A stretch of 64,000 bases of DNA, from NCBI GenBank assembly GCA_023313575.1, contig JAJTTP010000012.1:682001-746000 (forward strand), in the 5' to 3' direction. How positions within the stretch are numbered: the first letter of the stretch is position 1; each line of letters starts with the position of its first letter. A program made the translations under genes and the position numbers. This DNA is from Eutypella sp. D-1. Taxonomy: Eukaryota; Ascomycota; Sordariomycetes; Xylariales; Diatrypaceae. The notes under the pieces are model-generated. The model made no database searches and was not told where the DNA came from. It saw only the letters and a program-made list of their open reading frames with translations. Below, piece after piece: positions 53,101 through 64,000 of the stretch.

Positions 53101-53490
53101 GAGCTCATGCGGCGGCCGCTTCTAGTTTACACCGTAGTATCGCCCCGGTGGTTATTTAATTGTATTACCAGCTGGGTGGGTGAGGCGCCCTCCCATCTCT
53201 GGGGGGTACAGGGGCTTCTGTTCGAACGCAGTACGTCAGGTTACAAAGCGCCCCCAGTTGTTTGGCTTCACCTACAAGTAACCTCGCAAACCCCCTGTGC
53301 CATCTTCAGGGGCCAGGGGCAGACCTTTGGTCGAGATTCGCGAGCGGCGGCTAGGGATAGGGAAATGATACTTGCTACATCTGCATTGATGCCCACCCCT
53401 GCCCTGTTCTCGCACATCACCGCCGTTTTCTCGGATCGTCCCCATACATGATGAAGAGGAAGATACTGGCAGAGTGGTTTCCCCATACAA

Positions 53491-53505
53491 CCCCCCCCCC
53501 CCCCC
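53491..53505 (+). repeat. C15 homopolymer
   Basis: Fifteen consecutive cytosines in the gene desert. Confidence 0.9.
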
Positions 53506-54918
53506 TCTTACAAGCCCCTCCCAGCCACTCCCAGGAGTCTGGAGGATCGCACGACATGGTAGACGGCGAAAGCTATCCCCGCAGTCCAGGGATGGGTGGA
53601 TGTGTTGTGCGATGTATGTAAGCACTTATAAAAAAAGGCTACCAGGTCCGTGGAATCAGCAGCTGCCACGAACTCCAACTAGGAGGGTTTCATGAATCAT
53701 AAAACGGCTCTAACAGTTAGGCATTATGCGAACAATTACCTACTACGTATGCCTACCTAACTGATACCTGGGGAGCAGGACGAGTGGAGCGAAGTGGGCT
53801 GCTTCCAACCTTCACCTCCTTTTCCCGTCCAAGCTCGCATTTTCAATCTCCCACCACCTGTGATGATTCTGTTGCGCTTGGTCACCGGTGCATAACGTCT
53901 CTTTGGTACGTGGCGGCGATTTCTTGCACTTTCAGCTTACACGTATGACTAGCAACATAGGAATACCCCACGCGGGCGCTCGTATAGTATAGCCACTGAG
54001 CATATGGTTGCCGGCGCAAGGCAGACATGACAGCGATCCCCCCGGGGGGCAGGAGGTCGTTAGCGGATCGCACGCGGGATCACCCAGGGACACGGGGAGT
54101 CCAGTCTGTGCGTCGCCGCCAGCGCTTCGCATCAGCTTGGATGAGAATTAATTATTAACCTTGTTTAGTAGTAGATTACTTGATTACTCCGCACTTTGTA
54201 CATGAGCACAGTATAGCGGAGCTGTGCCCATGCGATTATGATGTAGGCGTCGCCCAATGGTCCTGCCTCCTGCCCTCTCCTATACGGAGCGCGCAGCCTG
54301 CGCAGCCAGCACCCGTCCCCGTCCGCCAGAGACGATGCTTTACTTGTTTACCTACCACATGATCGCAAGAGCACGAGCAATCCGGGGCGGTGATGCTTGC
54401 ATATCGTTGGGATGTAAGTAATTAAGAAAATGACAAGTCAGAAATCAAGTTGATTAAACACAATTTTGACCATACCCATCACTTCAAGAAAGAGTTAGCG
54501 ATCGGGACTCCTTTTTCTTAACATTGTTCAACCCACATTGCCAATCCTACTTACACAGAAGCATTCGAAGTAGTTACATAAATCCTTACCTACATGTAGA
54601 TACATCCCTACCTGGGAGGTACATAGATCTATACAAATCAGAGGTACGTATCTACCTAAGTACCTAGACTTCATGCAGCTGCGCACACCCCCCCTCCCCT
54701 CCGGACCCAGGGATCTGGCTCAATTATCGGTTATCGACAACCCTATCAATGCCAAACCCGCCAAACCTGCCAACCCGCCAATCCAGTCAGCCAGTGAGAC
54801 GCTCCGGCTTGTTGGTGCGACGCACGGTACGCACCGAGGTACCCAGTCTGGTATCTAAGTACCTGGACAAAAGTACACAAAATTGGGGAGTATGTTCAGC
54901 CGTTTCTGGGCGTGCCCC

Positions 54919-54971
54919 ATCCCATCCCGCAAAGCACATCCCGCACAGCACATCCATCCCGCAAAGCACAT
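54919..54971. repeat. Tandem repeat of about 16 bases, three units
   Basis: Three near-identical units built on CATCCCGCAAAGCACAT, the middle one with CACAGC in place of CAAAGC. Non-coding. Confidence 0.75.
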
Positions 54972-56120
54972 GGGCATATATGTATGCCCTAGCTACATAA
55001 GGACCAGTGGACTTACTTAAGAAGGAGTCCTGCAAACGCAAGACGCAAAACGCAACCTTGGAACGTCTGTTCAGCTCTATGGTAGTTGATTAGTATGTAC
55101 ATAGGAGCTTGTTACGGTTCATGACAGCAGTTGAACCTACCTAGGGCTATGAGTGTAGGTATCTAGGTACACACGTATTGGCGATTACGGTACAGGTACT
55201 TGCCCATGTACTTTACTATCTACCTACCTAGGTACCTGGGTACATAGCTAGGCTCCCATAGATGTCTCAGCAACCTTGGAACCCAGTCAACTCGGGCTAT
55301 TGTGCACAGATATACACTTAGCTCTCGGAAAAAGTACCTGGCATACAGCAGGAGTAAGCACCTGAAACCCTAGTCCTCGCACTTAACCACATAGGTACCT
55401 TTGAATTTGCCTATCCAGACAGAGTACCTACGTAAGGTACGTAGGTAGCTGTCGCAAGCATTCCAAAGTCAGCAACGCCACACGTGTTTCCGTGGATAAT
55501 ATGACTTATAGTGTATCAACATATCTTGATATCTAACAGTATCTAAGTATGTAGGTGTAGGTAGTACCTGCCCTAGGCTCCACGGCGAGGCTCTCCCCGA
55601 CCGCACCGTTTTCCTCTCCCACTCCTTCGGTACCGAAATTGTGGGGACCACTGCGACCCCCAAATAAACGTTCTTTCCTTTTTCTCCTTAGGTAAAGTAA
55701 CTGGTTGCAGGTAACATTTGCACCCCACCCCTCGCATTCTTTAGTTCGTTTCCTAGTACTAGGAGATCTGATCGCGGTGGGTGCGTGCGCTGCAATCGTC
55801 GTCGTCGTCGTTGTTGTCGCGTGGCGGACATGGGATACCTGGCACGGCACGCACATTGTATGTACTGGTATAGGTACTTTATCTCGGCACGCTGGCCCAG
55901 CCGTATAGCACTAGCACCAGAAGCACCAGACTACCCAGGCAGCTGCCAGGTGCAAAGTACCTACCTAAGTACCAGACGCTATAGAACCCCTGAACAGAGT
56001 CGTAATCGCTTGATTTCGCCGTTTACGTCCTGGCGTCGGGGCTCTGATTCGCCAGCCGGTTGCCAGCACGAATAAGTCACAGGAAGGGCAAAAATCCCAC
56101 CAAAACCGCCCACCTACCAC

Positions 56121-56139
56121 CACACACACACACACACAC
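56121..56139. repeat. CA dinucleotide microsatellite
   Basis: A run of about nine CA units in the gene desert, directly upstream of an Ala/Ser-rich ORF (56175-56480) that I do not accept as a gene. Confidence 0.85.
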
Positions 56140-59100
56140 GCATACGCTCATTAAATCGGTCTGGAAGTTCCATTATGCCTTCTGCTGCCGCGGCCGCTAC
56201 CGCTGCTAGTACTGCTGCTTCTGCTGCTATTTTTGTGTTTCCCGTCTATGGCTTCGTCTCCCACACCCGCCCTACAACTTTCACACCCCCGGCCCGGAAC
56301 AACTCTTCTTACAGCTTACATGACGTGCAAAAAAAAGTGCATTTGTCTCTTTTCTCCTCCCTTCGCCTTCCTACATGTCATATTATGCTTCTTTCGAAAG
56401 TTCCATCAGCTGAGGCTGGCGAGCTGGAAAGGACCTGGGAGGAAGGGAGAAAGGTGACCCTATACGCGTTTCCTGGCTAGAACCCTCGTGGCGAGGTTTT
56501 CAGCTGAGGAAGAAGCACTCGATCAATGCACATGAATTTTTTTTTCTTTCTTTCACATCATCTTTTTTCTTGGGATTTTCACATTCTACGGTATGTCCGG
56601 ACGAAACAGTGCAAAAGGCTAGCCTTCAGCTGCTGCGTGCCGCGACTATAATATAAAAACATATGTGTCTAGTATAAGGTAGTGGGGCTAGGCGGCTGGG
56701 CAAATACATATGTAGGTACAACTGTACTACCGGCACGCCCGGGTCAATACAAATCTCTATGATACCCTCCTCTTTTTTTCTTTGCTTTTTTTCTTTTGGC
56801 GATGATGATCATGTGTACATATGTACGTAACTGCTAACGATTCCCTTCTGGGTATAAGTCGCGGAGAACTAGCGTAGCAGACAGCCAACGGTGCTTAACG
56901 GAAATAACGACATGGGGCCCAGAGCGGAATGAATTCCTCACGACTAAGGCTTGATACCCACATGGTTATTTAAGCTACCGCTTATACGACTATATAGTAT
57001 CTGATAGACGACTTCAGGAGCCACTTAATTGGGTATAAGTTTCAGCTGAATCTCTTACTCCCCACCATAACCCCCCCGTAACAAGGTACCAGAATCAGGT
57101 AGGAACTTCATGATTCGTACTCGGAATTTTTAATCAGTCCCTTTCACAAGCGCTGATCAAGTTCGTCACTCTGAAATGTTTGTTGTTGTTGTTACTGTAT
57201 GCCGCTTTATTCCCGGCCTTAGCAATACCCGTACATACCAAACTCGACTAGCGGCAACGGAGGCTCGGGAGGCAGCCGAGTCCGTGGCCCCGGACCAAAG
57301 GTCCAACGTTGCCGATGCATAAGCGATGTGGTGGTGTGGTGATATGTCCCGAGATGCATTGGAGGCAGCCGGGAAGTTCACCTGCCACGTGCCATAAAAA
57401 TGATTGTGGTTTTAAGTGCCACCGACCGACCGACCGATTAAAAAACCCCAATACCGAAATATCCCCTTGCTATATTCGTTATGTTCATATCACGTATATA
57501 TCGTTATTAGTGGTTGCGGCTGTGCCTATCACATATCCCAACGTCCACGCTCCGTTACCAGCCTTGCTAATTTCCTCAATGCTAGCATTACCTGCGTAAG
57601 ATACTCAATATAAGATATTCTTGAAATAACGACTAGTGAAGTCCCTGCCTAAGTAGCTAAGTAGTAGTTATTCTAAGTCATATGCAGGCTACAGTAGTTT
57701 GCTCTTCGTGTCCATATACCGCTCTCTTATAACACTAGTTGCATTGTCGCCGCCGACAGCCGCCACTATCTCCGCCTCCTTTCTCGGCAGGGGAGTAACT
57801 TTCCAGTCATGATGAGGCGCTATTCCGGTATGATCATGGTATTCGGACGCCGTCGGAAAGAGCATCGCATCTCATCTCCCGACTGCCCGCTGTCTGCTTC
57901 TACATCTACTCAACCCCAAGAGCACTACGGGCACTTCAGCCCTAATCATCTAGAGACGATGCAAGTAGCTAGCTGGCTGGCTAATAGAGGCAACCCTCTT
58001 TCTATCCAATGCATGTAGGTTATGTAGCCATGATCTGAGAACCGCAACGGTCTAGACCTCCTCGTTTGGTGACCCGAAACCAACCCTGTCCACCACGTGC
58101 AAAATTATCTTGCCGTCTTTTTTGCCCCTAAGCCACCGATCTCGCCTATTGTAATGATGGTAAGTAGAGTAGACTATCATCCACCATCTACAAAAGCCTC
58201 ACTCGGAGAAAAAGTAAACCCTTGCGACGCAACTGCTGCCGCTGCTGCTGATACCACCACAGCACGCGTTTTTCAGCCAGCCCCGCGTCAGTCGCCCGCC
58301 AGCTAGCTAGCCTTGAATACGATACGATACAAGTGGGCTAGGTGGTGGTGACTCAAGCAATGTAGCTAGCTGCTAGCCCACCCGCCCCGTTTCAGCTGCC
58401 CATTGTTATCTGGTAGGCACGTTATGTTGTCTGTGGCCTCCGGTCGATGGTGGCTCTCTCGACGGGCTTCGCTGGTCCAGGGTAAGATGTGTAGCGAGGT
58501 CAGACAGGGCTCGTGGCAGTTATCCACAGTCCCGGATCCAGGAGGCGTTTGCGAACGAACCGCCGACTCGGGCTAGGATAGACAGAGTGAGCCGGGGCGA
58601 AGGGGAAGCAAAGAAATAACGCCGTTCACTTGGGCTGGTCCAGCTCAGCACGCCACTACATTGCTTTAACCCACGCCGGCTGCTATGGGGGTAGCAATAC
58701 GCGATTGAGTAGGTACGTAAATGGTGGACGGGGTCCACCTACTTACCTACTCACCCAGGGAGCTAGTTAGCCAGAGGCAAATGAGGATCAAGCCACGGGG
58801 TTGGAGAGAGATGCGCCCAGTAAGTCGTTGGGCCATGTGGCTTAATGTAAAACCCGGAAATCATAATGCGTGCTGTTGATATCCATGCTGGGGCTGGCAT
58901 GCAAATACGTGAGTTTGGTCGGATAAGGGGTAGATAGGCTATAAGTTAGTCAATGCGTACACTCTCTCCCCACCACCATCTGCAGGCTTCGCAAAGAAAG
59001 AACACTGCGTGCGTCGCCTCCTTTCTTTCCCCAGCGCATTTGCTTGTAGTACATTGGGATACCATAGCGTTCGGCCAGAGTTTAGATGTGCTTTCACTCA

Positions 59101-59690
59101 TCTTTGACCCGGATAAGCAGTAGGGAGTAATGGGCAGGTGGGCAGGTCGTCTCTCTTCACCTACCTAGCTAGTAGGTATAACTATGTAGATTGGCTAAGT
59201 TGGCCGTTTGCCTATACAAGTCACGCAAATAACCAGCGGAAACATCTCATCACGCGTGGGACGCCTTCTCTCCCGAAGGATTCCCATCCTCCACCCCCCT
59301 TAGGTAACTCGAAAAGGAGCTGGACCTCACCCGAATCCTCAACGAAATACTCGCACCCCCTTTCCAATGACTCGGCCGATCCGATAAGTCAAAGCCTACC
59401 GATATAGTTTCATAGACAGATATGTAGATAATAGGGAGATCCGACTAGCTGAACCATCTCTGCCGTGTCCGCGAGAGCGTCCTCTACTAGTAGGGAGATC
59501 TAGACCCTCTTGCTAATCTACCTATCTAATCTATCTATCCGTCTGACTCCAAGAGGGAACTCCTAATATCGGCGGCAGCCCAGATAAGTAATCAGTCAAC
59601 CATACTAAACCCATACACTCTTCTTTCTTCTCAGCTCAGGCAGAAGAAGGGCGCGAAGAAGAACGCGCCTCACGTATGTAGACGTGGACT

Positions 59691-59716
59691 ACCTGCCTAC
59701 CTACCTACCTACCTAA
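59691..59716. repeat. CCTA tetranucleotide array
   Basis: Six CCTA-like units in tandem, with a second array at 59829-59844. These are the densest copies of the CCTA/TAGG motif that is scattered through the window's non-coding DNA. Confidence 0.8.
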
Positions 59717-61084
59717 CCGGTTCAAGTATACAGATACACTAGATACACCCTGCCCTCTCGATCACGATTCTCCTAGTCTACATACGAAGCACATACCCGC
59801 GTATAGGCAATTACAAGGACGAATGTATACCTACCTACCTACCTGGACTGGACTTGGGGGGGTAGTCAGCCGATTCGACTCCCCCTCCTCCATCCTCAGC
59901 CAAGAGCACGCCACCCCTGAAAGCCGATCGCCTCTCGGCTCGCACCCCCCTCCCCCCCCCCCCCCTTTCCCCTCCCTAAAATAACAAACGTCCGATCGTG
60001 AATAGGCGGGAAGCGTTCATATCGTCGCATGCGCGACTAGTTACATAGTTTAGTTTGGCGAAGTTTGATCGTCCGCCACGCCACACGTGGGCGTCCAAGG
60101 GAGGGAAGGGGGTTTAGCAGGGAGACCCAGCAAGTAGGCCGTAGGATCTCTCTCGTCATCCGTAATGCGCATAGCATAGCATCGCATCGCATAGCCCATT
60201 GCTTCTCTCTCCTCCCTCTATCTCTGTGTATTCTAACGTGTATGTATACATACGATCCCAGGTCTCGTAATAAAGTTTCTCATGGCAGAACATGGAAGTA
60301 CGCCATAACCACTGTTTTCTCTTTACCACTTAGCAACTGAAAAAATGCCCCTAAACAACTTAGTTCGTTCCTTGTCATAGGACGCCCTTTAGATACATAG
60401 CGGGGCGACTTGTCAATTTACCTCGGCCTGGGACCATGGTGTGCCCCCCCCCCCAACTTCGCTTTCCTTTCCGCCCTCGGCGCCCCCTCCCTTTCCGCGC
60501 CTTTAGCTAATCCTTCATGATGTACCTCCTCTAGATAGACACCCCTCCCCCCCCTCCCTTCTTAGAACATCTCGGCCGATACAATACGATGTCCGGGTTC
60601 TGCCTCGAAAGAGTGGGGTGACTTTTTAAGTTGTTCACTATGAAGTAGTGGTGGTAGTAGTAATAGTTAACAGTTAGATAGCCTACTACGGCGAGCCTTA
60701 CTATGAAGCCAAGGGTATAGCTGCCTTGCCAAGAGAGACTCGACCCCGGTCGACTCGTTAATTATTCCTCGAAATCGATTAACGTCAACGAGGGGGGGTC
60801 ACCGTTTCAACGCCTGCCTAAGTAGTTTTCCTAGCCTAGCCTAACGGTAGCGGACACTGGATGTCCTGACTCTCTCTGCCTGACTTGTGGAGATCGGTAC
60901 CAAATAAACACCAATCCCCCGGCCCCTCCTTATCCCCGGATGGCGCCATGCCAGGCTGAACGCCGTCTTCCGACGAGGCAGAATGGACTTCGGGATGTGA
61001 GTGCCGGTAGCGAAATCGCCATCGGAACAGTAGTATTGTACATTTTCAATGTAGACTCGGCGGCGATATCGCTCCCTATCAGCT

Positions 61085-62302
61085 TTAGCTCCCCCTGGGC
61101 GACGGAGAAGAACCGCCGTCCCTCTCGAACGAGAACGGCGAAAAGTCGCTATCTTCGCGCTTGACCTTGGCTTCTGGAGTCACGCGAGGGTTCGGCAGCT
61201 TGGCGGTAGCAGCAGCAGCAGCTCTCTCCGCGGCTTCGGCCTTTCGAATCTTCTCGCTCATGAGATAGTCATTCTCGTTGTCGAGGATCCGCGGCAGAGG
61301 TGGCTTCGGAGCTACCCACACTCACCTTATCAGTCTCTCATTGCTAGCGGGCCCTAAAGCCATGGTCACGAGGAATTCGTACCTGAGTTCTGACGGGTCA
61401 GCTGCTGCTGCTTTTGGCGGGCCTGCCGAGGCAGCTCAGGAAGCTCGTCGATGGGCTGACGGGAGGAGAAAACGGACGGGTCCCAGCGCCCCAGGCCTTT
61501 ACCCGTGCCCCATTGCCGCTCCGGTGACTTATCTAGAAATCAACCCCTATCTGTTAGTCCTGCAGGCGGCTTATTATGAAGATTCTACTGGAAGAGGGGG
61601 GGGGATGCTGGGGAACCTTGGCCCTGTCAAGACAGACATACCCTTTGTCTCTGCGCTGAGGCGCTTGACATCGGAGACGAATTCCTTCGCGCCCGGCCCG
61701 TCCCTATTAAGGACACTGTTTGCCCTGGCGAGGGTGACGGCCTCGAGGCCCTGGATCGAGGCCCTGGAGAGGAGGACCTCAAGCCTCTTGACCTCGGCCT
61801 TGTACTGGGCCTCGCACTTGATCCACTCGTCTGCAACCTTCTTGAAGTCGGCCTCGTCCCGCTCGTGGCTCTCCCTGGACGCAAGGAACTCGGCCTCTAT
61901 GTCCTTGATCCTCTTCTGGTCCTTGGCGAAGGCCTCGATCAGGGCGATCACGTACGCGTTATGGTCGATGGGGATCGGGGTCATAGCGCCCCTCTCCATG
62001 ATGCCGACCTGCAGAGCCTCGACCATCTGGTCCAGGTTGGGGTTATGCCACACCTTGTCGCGCTCGCGGACTAGGAGGCTCGTGTTACTGGCGCCGCTGG
62101 TCAGGGGGGTGATGGGCTCCGGGGAGAAGGATGTGCGGCTCGTCAGACTGAGATAGCTCGCAACGCGGCGGGGACCTACCCGGCGGTGCTCCTCTGTCGA
62201 TGGCGGTTCCGAAGCCGAGGCGAGGATGCGGAAGTCGGGGAAGGAGGGCGACCGGCCATTCCTAGTCGCCCGGGGTAGCTGGAGTTGATTGGGATTGGAC
62301 AT
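61085..62302 (-). CDS. Unrecognised coiled-coil protein, 345 aa, three exons
   Basis: Minus strand. Exons 62302-61642, 61532-61383 and 61311-61085 give 345 residues. The introns are 109 nt (GTATGT donor, TTTCTAG acceptor) and 71 nt (GTACGA donor, GACTGATAAG branch region, GTAG acceptor). The middle exon is too short and ATG-poor to stand out as an ORF. It is recovered by frame continuity and encodes KSPERQWGTGKGLGRWDP and IDELPELPRQARQ. Residues 1-75 are Ser/Pro/Arg-rich. Residues about 85-200 form a charged, probably coiled-coil helix (AFAKDQKRIKDIEAEFLASR, ADFKKVADEWIKCEAQYKAE). The C-terminus is disordered, with an acidic/basic mix and a Pro/Ser tail. No enzyme motifs, membrane segments or signal peptide are seen. 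I do not recognise the family. A structural or complex-assembly role is inference only. Confidence 0.82.
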
Positions 62303-63734
62303 GATGACCAGTGTTTATCGTGTGTGAGCACATCAACGGTAGGGTATTTTTCGATAATTTCAACACTGGATCTTGCTTCTCTTGCCAGGACTTGTTATGA
62401 CACTTTTAATACCCTACCCGCTTTTGATTGAGTGATGACGGGTAACGGTGGCAGGGACAATAATGACCATAATGACAGCAATGGCGACAACAGTAATAAA
62501 GCGTGGCGGTGTTCCTAAGGTTCAATGCAGAAATTCAGGCTGCCATGATAATAATTAAAGGTGAAGGATAGCTCTCTATGTATTCTAATGGACCCTGAAT
62601 GATTAACCTAGAGCTCCAGGTACGCTGGTATGTAGGCAGGTGCATTGAGTACCCAACCTTACAATTGTCATTTGAATAAGCAGGAAGGCGCGCTTTATCG
62701 ATACAGCTATCTACATACTACGTAGCTTTATCTCATGACTGTATCGAATATGGTTTACTCAAAAAAAGAAAATTTTGCTGTACTGAGTGGTGCGAATCAA
62801 TATGAATGTAGCTATGAATGAGGGGGGGCCTACGAGGAGTGATATAAACGTGAAAGGAATAAACAACAAACACTGTACTTGTGCATTCATGGATCCAAAG
62901 AGGGCAAAGAGGGTGGTTCGCTGTATAGGCAAAACCAGCATATCCAGGGACAGTTAGAAAATCATCGAAAGCATCGACACACACAAGTGAGCCCCTGAGG
63001 AAGAAGTGGGTGGTGACATCTTGGGCCTGTTTGGCCTAACTGTCAATTAATCGCTAATGTAAGTTGAGTAGAGGTATGTAAGGTATTCATCGCCCAAGCC
63101 CGGGCAGAAAAGCCAGAGACTGCCTGCCTATATGTTTATTGCTGTATGCAGATATGAACATCCCATGTGTCCCGTCTATCCCTTGTTGTTGTCTGCCCTC
63201 GCTATCCTGGCCAAGGTTTTCAATGATAAGAAAAAGCCCCGATACCTTCTTTCTTTCTTTCTTTCTCCGAGCGGCGTTGCTTGCAGATAGTATATGGTGG
63301 TTGGTTAGGAGAGGTCGAAAATCATGGGACGCTAAGAATCCGCCGTGCAGGAGCCGTAGCTGTAGCTGTTGTCCGTACCTATATCGCAATCTATCGCATT
63401 TCCATCGCCGACCATCCCGAGCACAGCCATGCTTTCCTCCCCCGCGGGGGACAAGTCCGGTATAACAATGCATGTGCCTGGTTTCCTGCTTTAGCCCCCG
63501 ACTATGCCATTCTGCAGCCATGCGCATGGGTTTGGTCAGCTCCATGGAGGGCGGCCGCCATATCGTTGTCCATTTTAGAGTTGCCCGCCTGTCCTTGCTC
63601 AAGTGATAGCCCGTGCCCACCGAGGGCACTCAAGCCCCGAGATGCAGCCACTCACATCTGCAGGGCCGTGTGGGATCGCATCGCACCGCATCGCTTTCGC
63701 CGGGACCCGCAAATCGCAAGAAAAAAAAAAAGGC
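62303..63734. other. 1.4-kb non-coding gap
   Basis: Separates two minus-strand genes, so it should hold the promoter of the coiled-coil gene and the 3' flank of the partial gene at the window edge. It contains a TTTC array at 63249-63266 and the GCATCGCACCGCATCGC motif at 63675-63695, plus an A-run at 63719-63731. The ORFs at 63087-63832 are overlapping and unconvincing. Confidence 0.5.
63675..63695. repeat. GCATC-type repeat
   Basis: Contains the 18-mer CGCATCGCACCGCATCGC, shared in inverted orientation with the repeat at 13344-13400, and lies about 40 bases past the stop codon of the partial gene at the right edge. Confidence 0.7.
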
Positions 63735-64000
63735 CTAATCGAATAAATCCCCAGCGCGCTGCCGCGTCCTCGTTTTCCCGCCCAGACGATCCGCGAAGAG
63801 CTCCTTGCCCGCATTGCTGTTCCCGCCGTTGACGCCGTCGCCACCACCACCACGGCTACCGAACTTGTCGGGGAAGAGCTCCCGGGCTGACTTGCCCGCG
63901 CTGCCTTTGATGGAAAACCCTTGGTTTTCGCCTTGGCCTGGACCGTTGCTCGCAGCGCGTCCTCTCTGGCTCGCCGCGCCGCGGATGTTGAAAGACGAGC
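63735..64000 (-). CDS. Partial CDS: C-terminal 87 residues of an unrecognised Gly/Arg-rich protein
   Basis: An open frame enters from the right edge on the minus strand and ends at a TAG at 63737-63735. Two bases at the edge belong to a cut codon. It has no ATG within the window, which is why it is easily missed. The visible tail is Gly/Ser/Asn/Arg-rich and contains two related blocks, ARELFPDKFGSRG and GKELFADRLGG, then a basic stretch and the end AGDLFD. The repeated ELFxDxx block and a preceding FNIRG / FSIKG pair suggest a conserved C-terminal motif region, possibly of a nuclear or RNA-associated protein by composition only. I do not recognise the family. Codon composition is GC-rich like the other genes here. 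Confidence 0.7.
   Translation of the reverse strand, partial: SSFNIRGAASQRGRAASNGPGQGENQGFSIKGSAGKSARELFPDKFGSRGGGGDGVNGGNSNAGKELFADRLGGKTRTRQRAGDLFD

Larger units (their letters stand above)
47147..61084. other. Gene desert of 13.9 kb downstream of the Myb gene
   Basis: I found no gene I can support. The longest ATG ORF is 140 codons (48554-48976), with one hydrophobic stretch and no family resemblance. Around 58.7-60.0 kb some exon-like pieces with good splice signals occur (see findings). Simple repeats are common: G11 at 50552-50562, C15 at 53491-53505, a 16-base tandem repeat at 54919-54971, CA repeats at 56121-56139, CCTA arrays at 59691-59716 and 59829-59844, C14 at 59952-59965, and C11 at 60444-60454. 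TACCTAGGTA palindromes lie at 48623-48632 and 55225-55234. No transposase, reverse transcriptase, terminal repeats, tRNA or rRNA were recognised. The sequence is not notably AT-rich. Confidence 0.5.

Noticed and set aside
56175..56480. Ala/Ser-rich 101-codon ORF after a CA repeat
   Set aside because: The apparent Ala run comes from GCT/GCC triplet repeats, and the remainder has no family resemblance.

Overview
The window is nuclear DNA of a filamentous ascomycete (Pezizomycotina). The genes have short introns of about 60-170 nt with GTANGT donors, CTAAC/CTGAC-type branch sites and AG acceptors. They include lineage markers: a HET-domain protein, an RGS-LOV photoreceptor, an FlbD/RCA-1-like Myb factor and a very large fungal O-GlcNAc-transferase-like protein. 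I infer Sordariomycetes-like affinity from the mix, but I cannot place it to genus. I see no prokaryotic, plasmid, viral or CRISPR features, no rRNA, and no convincing tRNA.

Layout. 0-5.7 kb: a short-chain dehydrogenase (+) faces the NatB acetyltransferase subunit NAA20 (-) tail to tail, followed by an unrecognised conserved-looking protein (+). 5.7-8.7 kb: a gene-free gap between convergent genes, full of homopolymers and microsatellites. 8.7-10.7 kb: the APC/C activator Cdh1 (-). 10.7-15.3 kb: non-coding. 15.3-17.9 kb: an RGS-LOV-PAS blue-light receptor (+). 18.9-23.2 kb: two housekeeping genes in tandem, COPII coat SEC23 and ribosomal protein L12 (uL11). 23.7-25.7 kb: an intronless HET-domain gene (-). 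25.7-31.2 kb: non-coding, including a probable spliced 5' leader. 31.2-36.2 kb: a 1588-residue TPR plus GT41 glycosyltransferase (+). 36.2-46.1 kb and 47.1-61.1 kb: two gene deserts flanking a lone Myb gene at 46.1-47.1 kb. 61.1-62.3 kb: an unrecognised coiled-coil protein (-). 63.7-64.0 kb: the 3' end of a gene (-) that runs off the window.

The genes do not form a pathway or an obvious biosynthetic cluster. Several are regulatory: light sensing coupled to a G-protein-type module (RGS-LOV), development (Myb), cell-cycle exit (Cdh1), protein modification (NAA20, OGT-like) and self/non-self recognition (HET). SEC23 and RPL12 are constitutive. Roughly two thirds of the window is non-coding, rich in G/C homopolymer runs, tetranucleotide CCTA/TAGG repeats and the palindrome TACCTAGGTA. 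I did not find a clearly new multi-gene system. The most notable single items are the RGS-LOV receptor, the giant OGT-like enzyme, two orphan proteins and the two deserts around the Myb gene. All exon boundaries were placed by eye from splice consensus, reading frame and family conservation.
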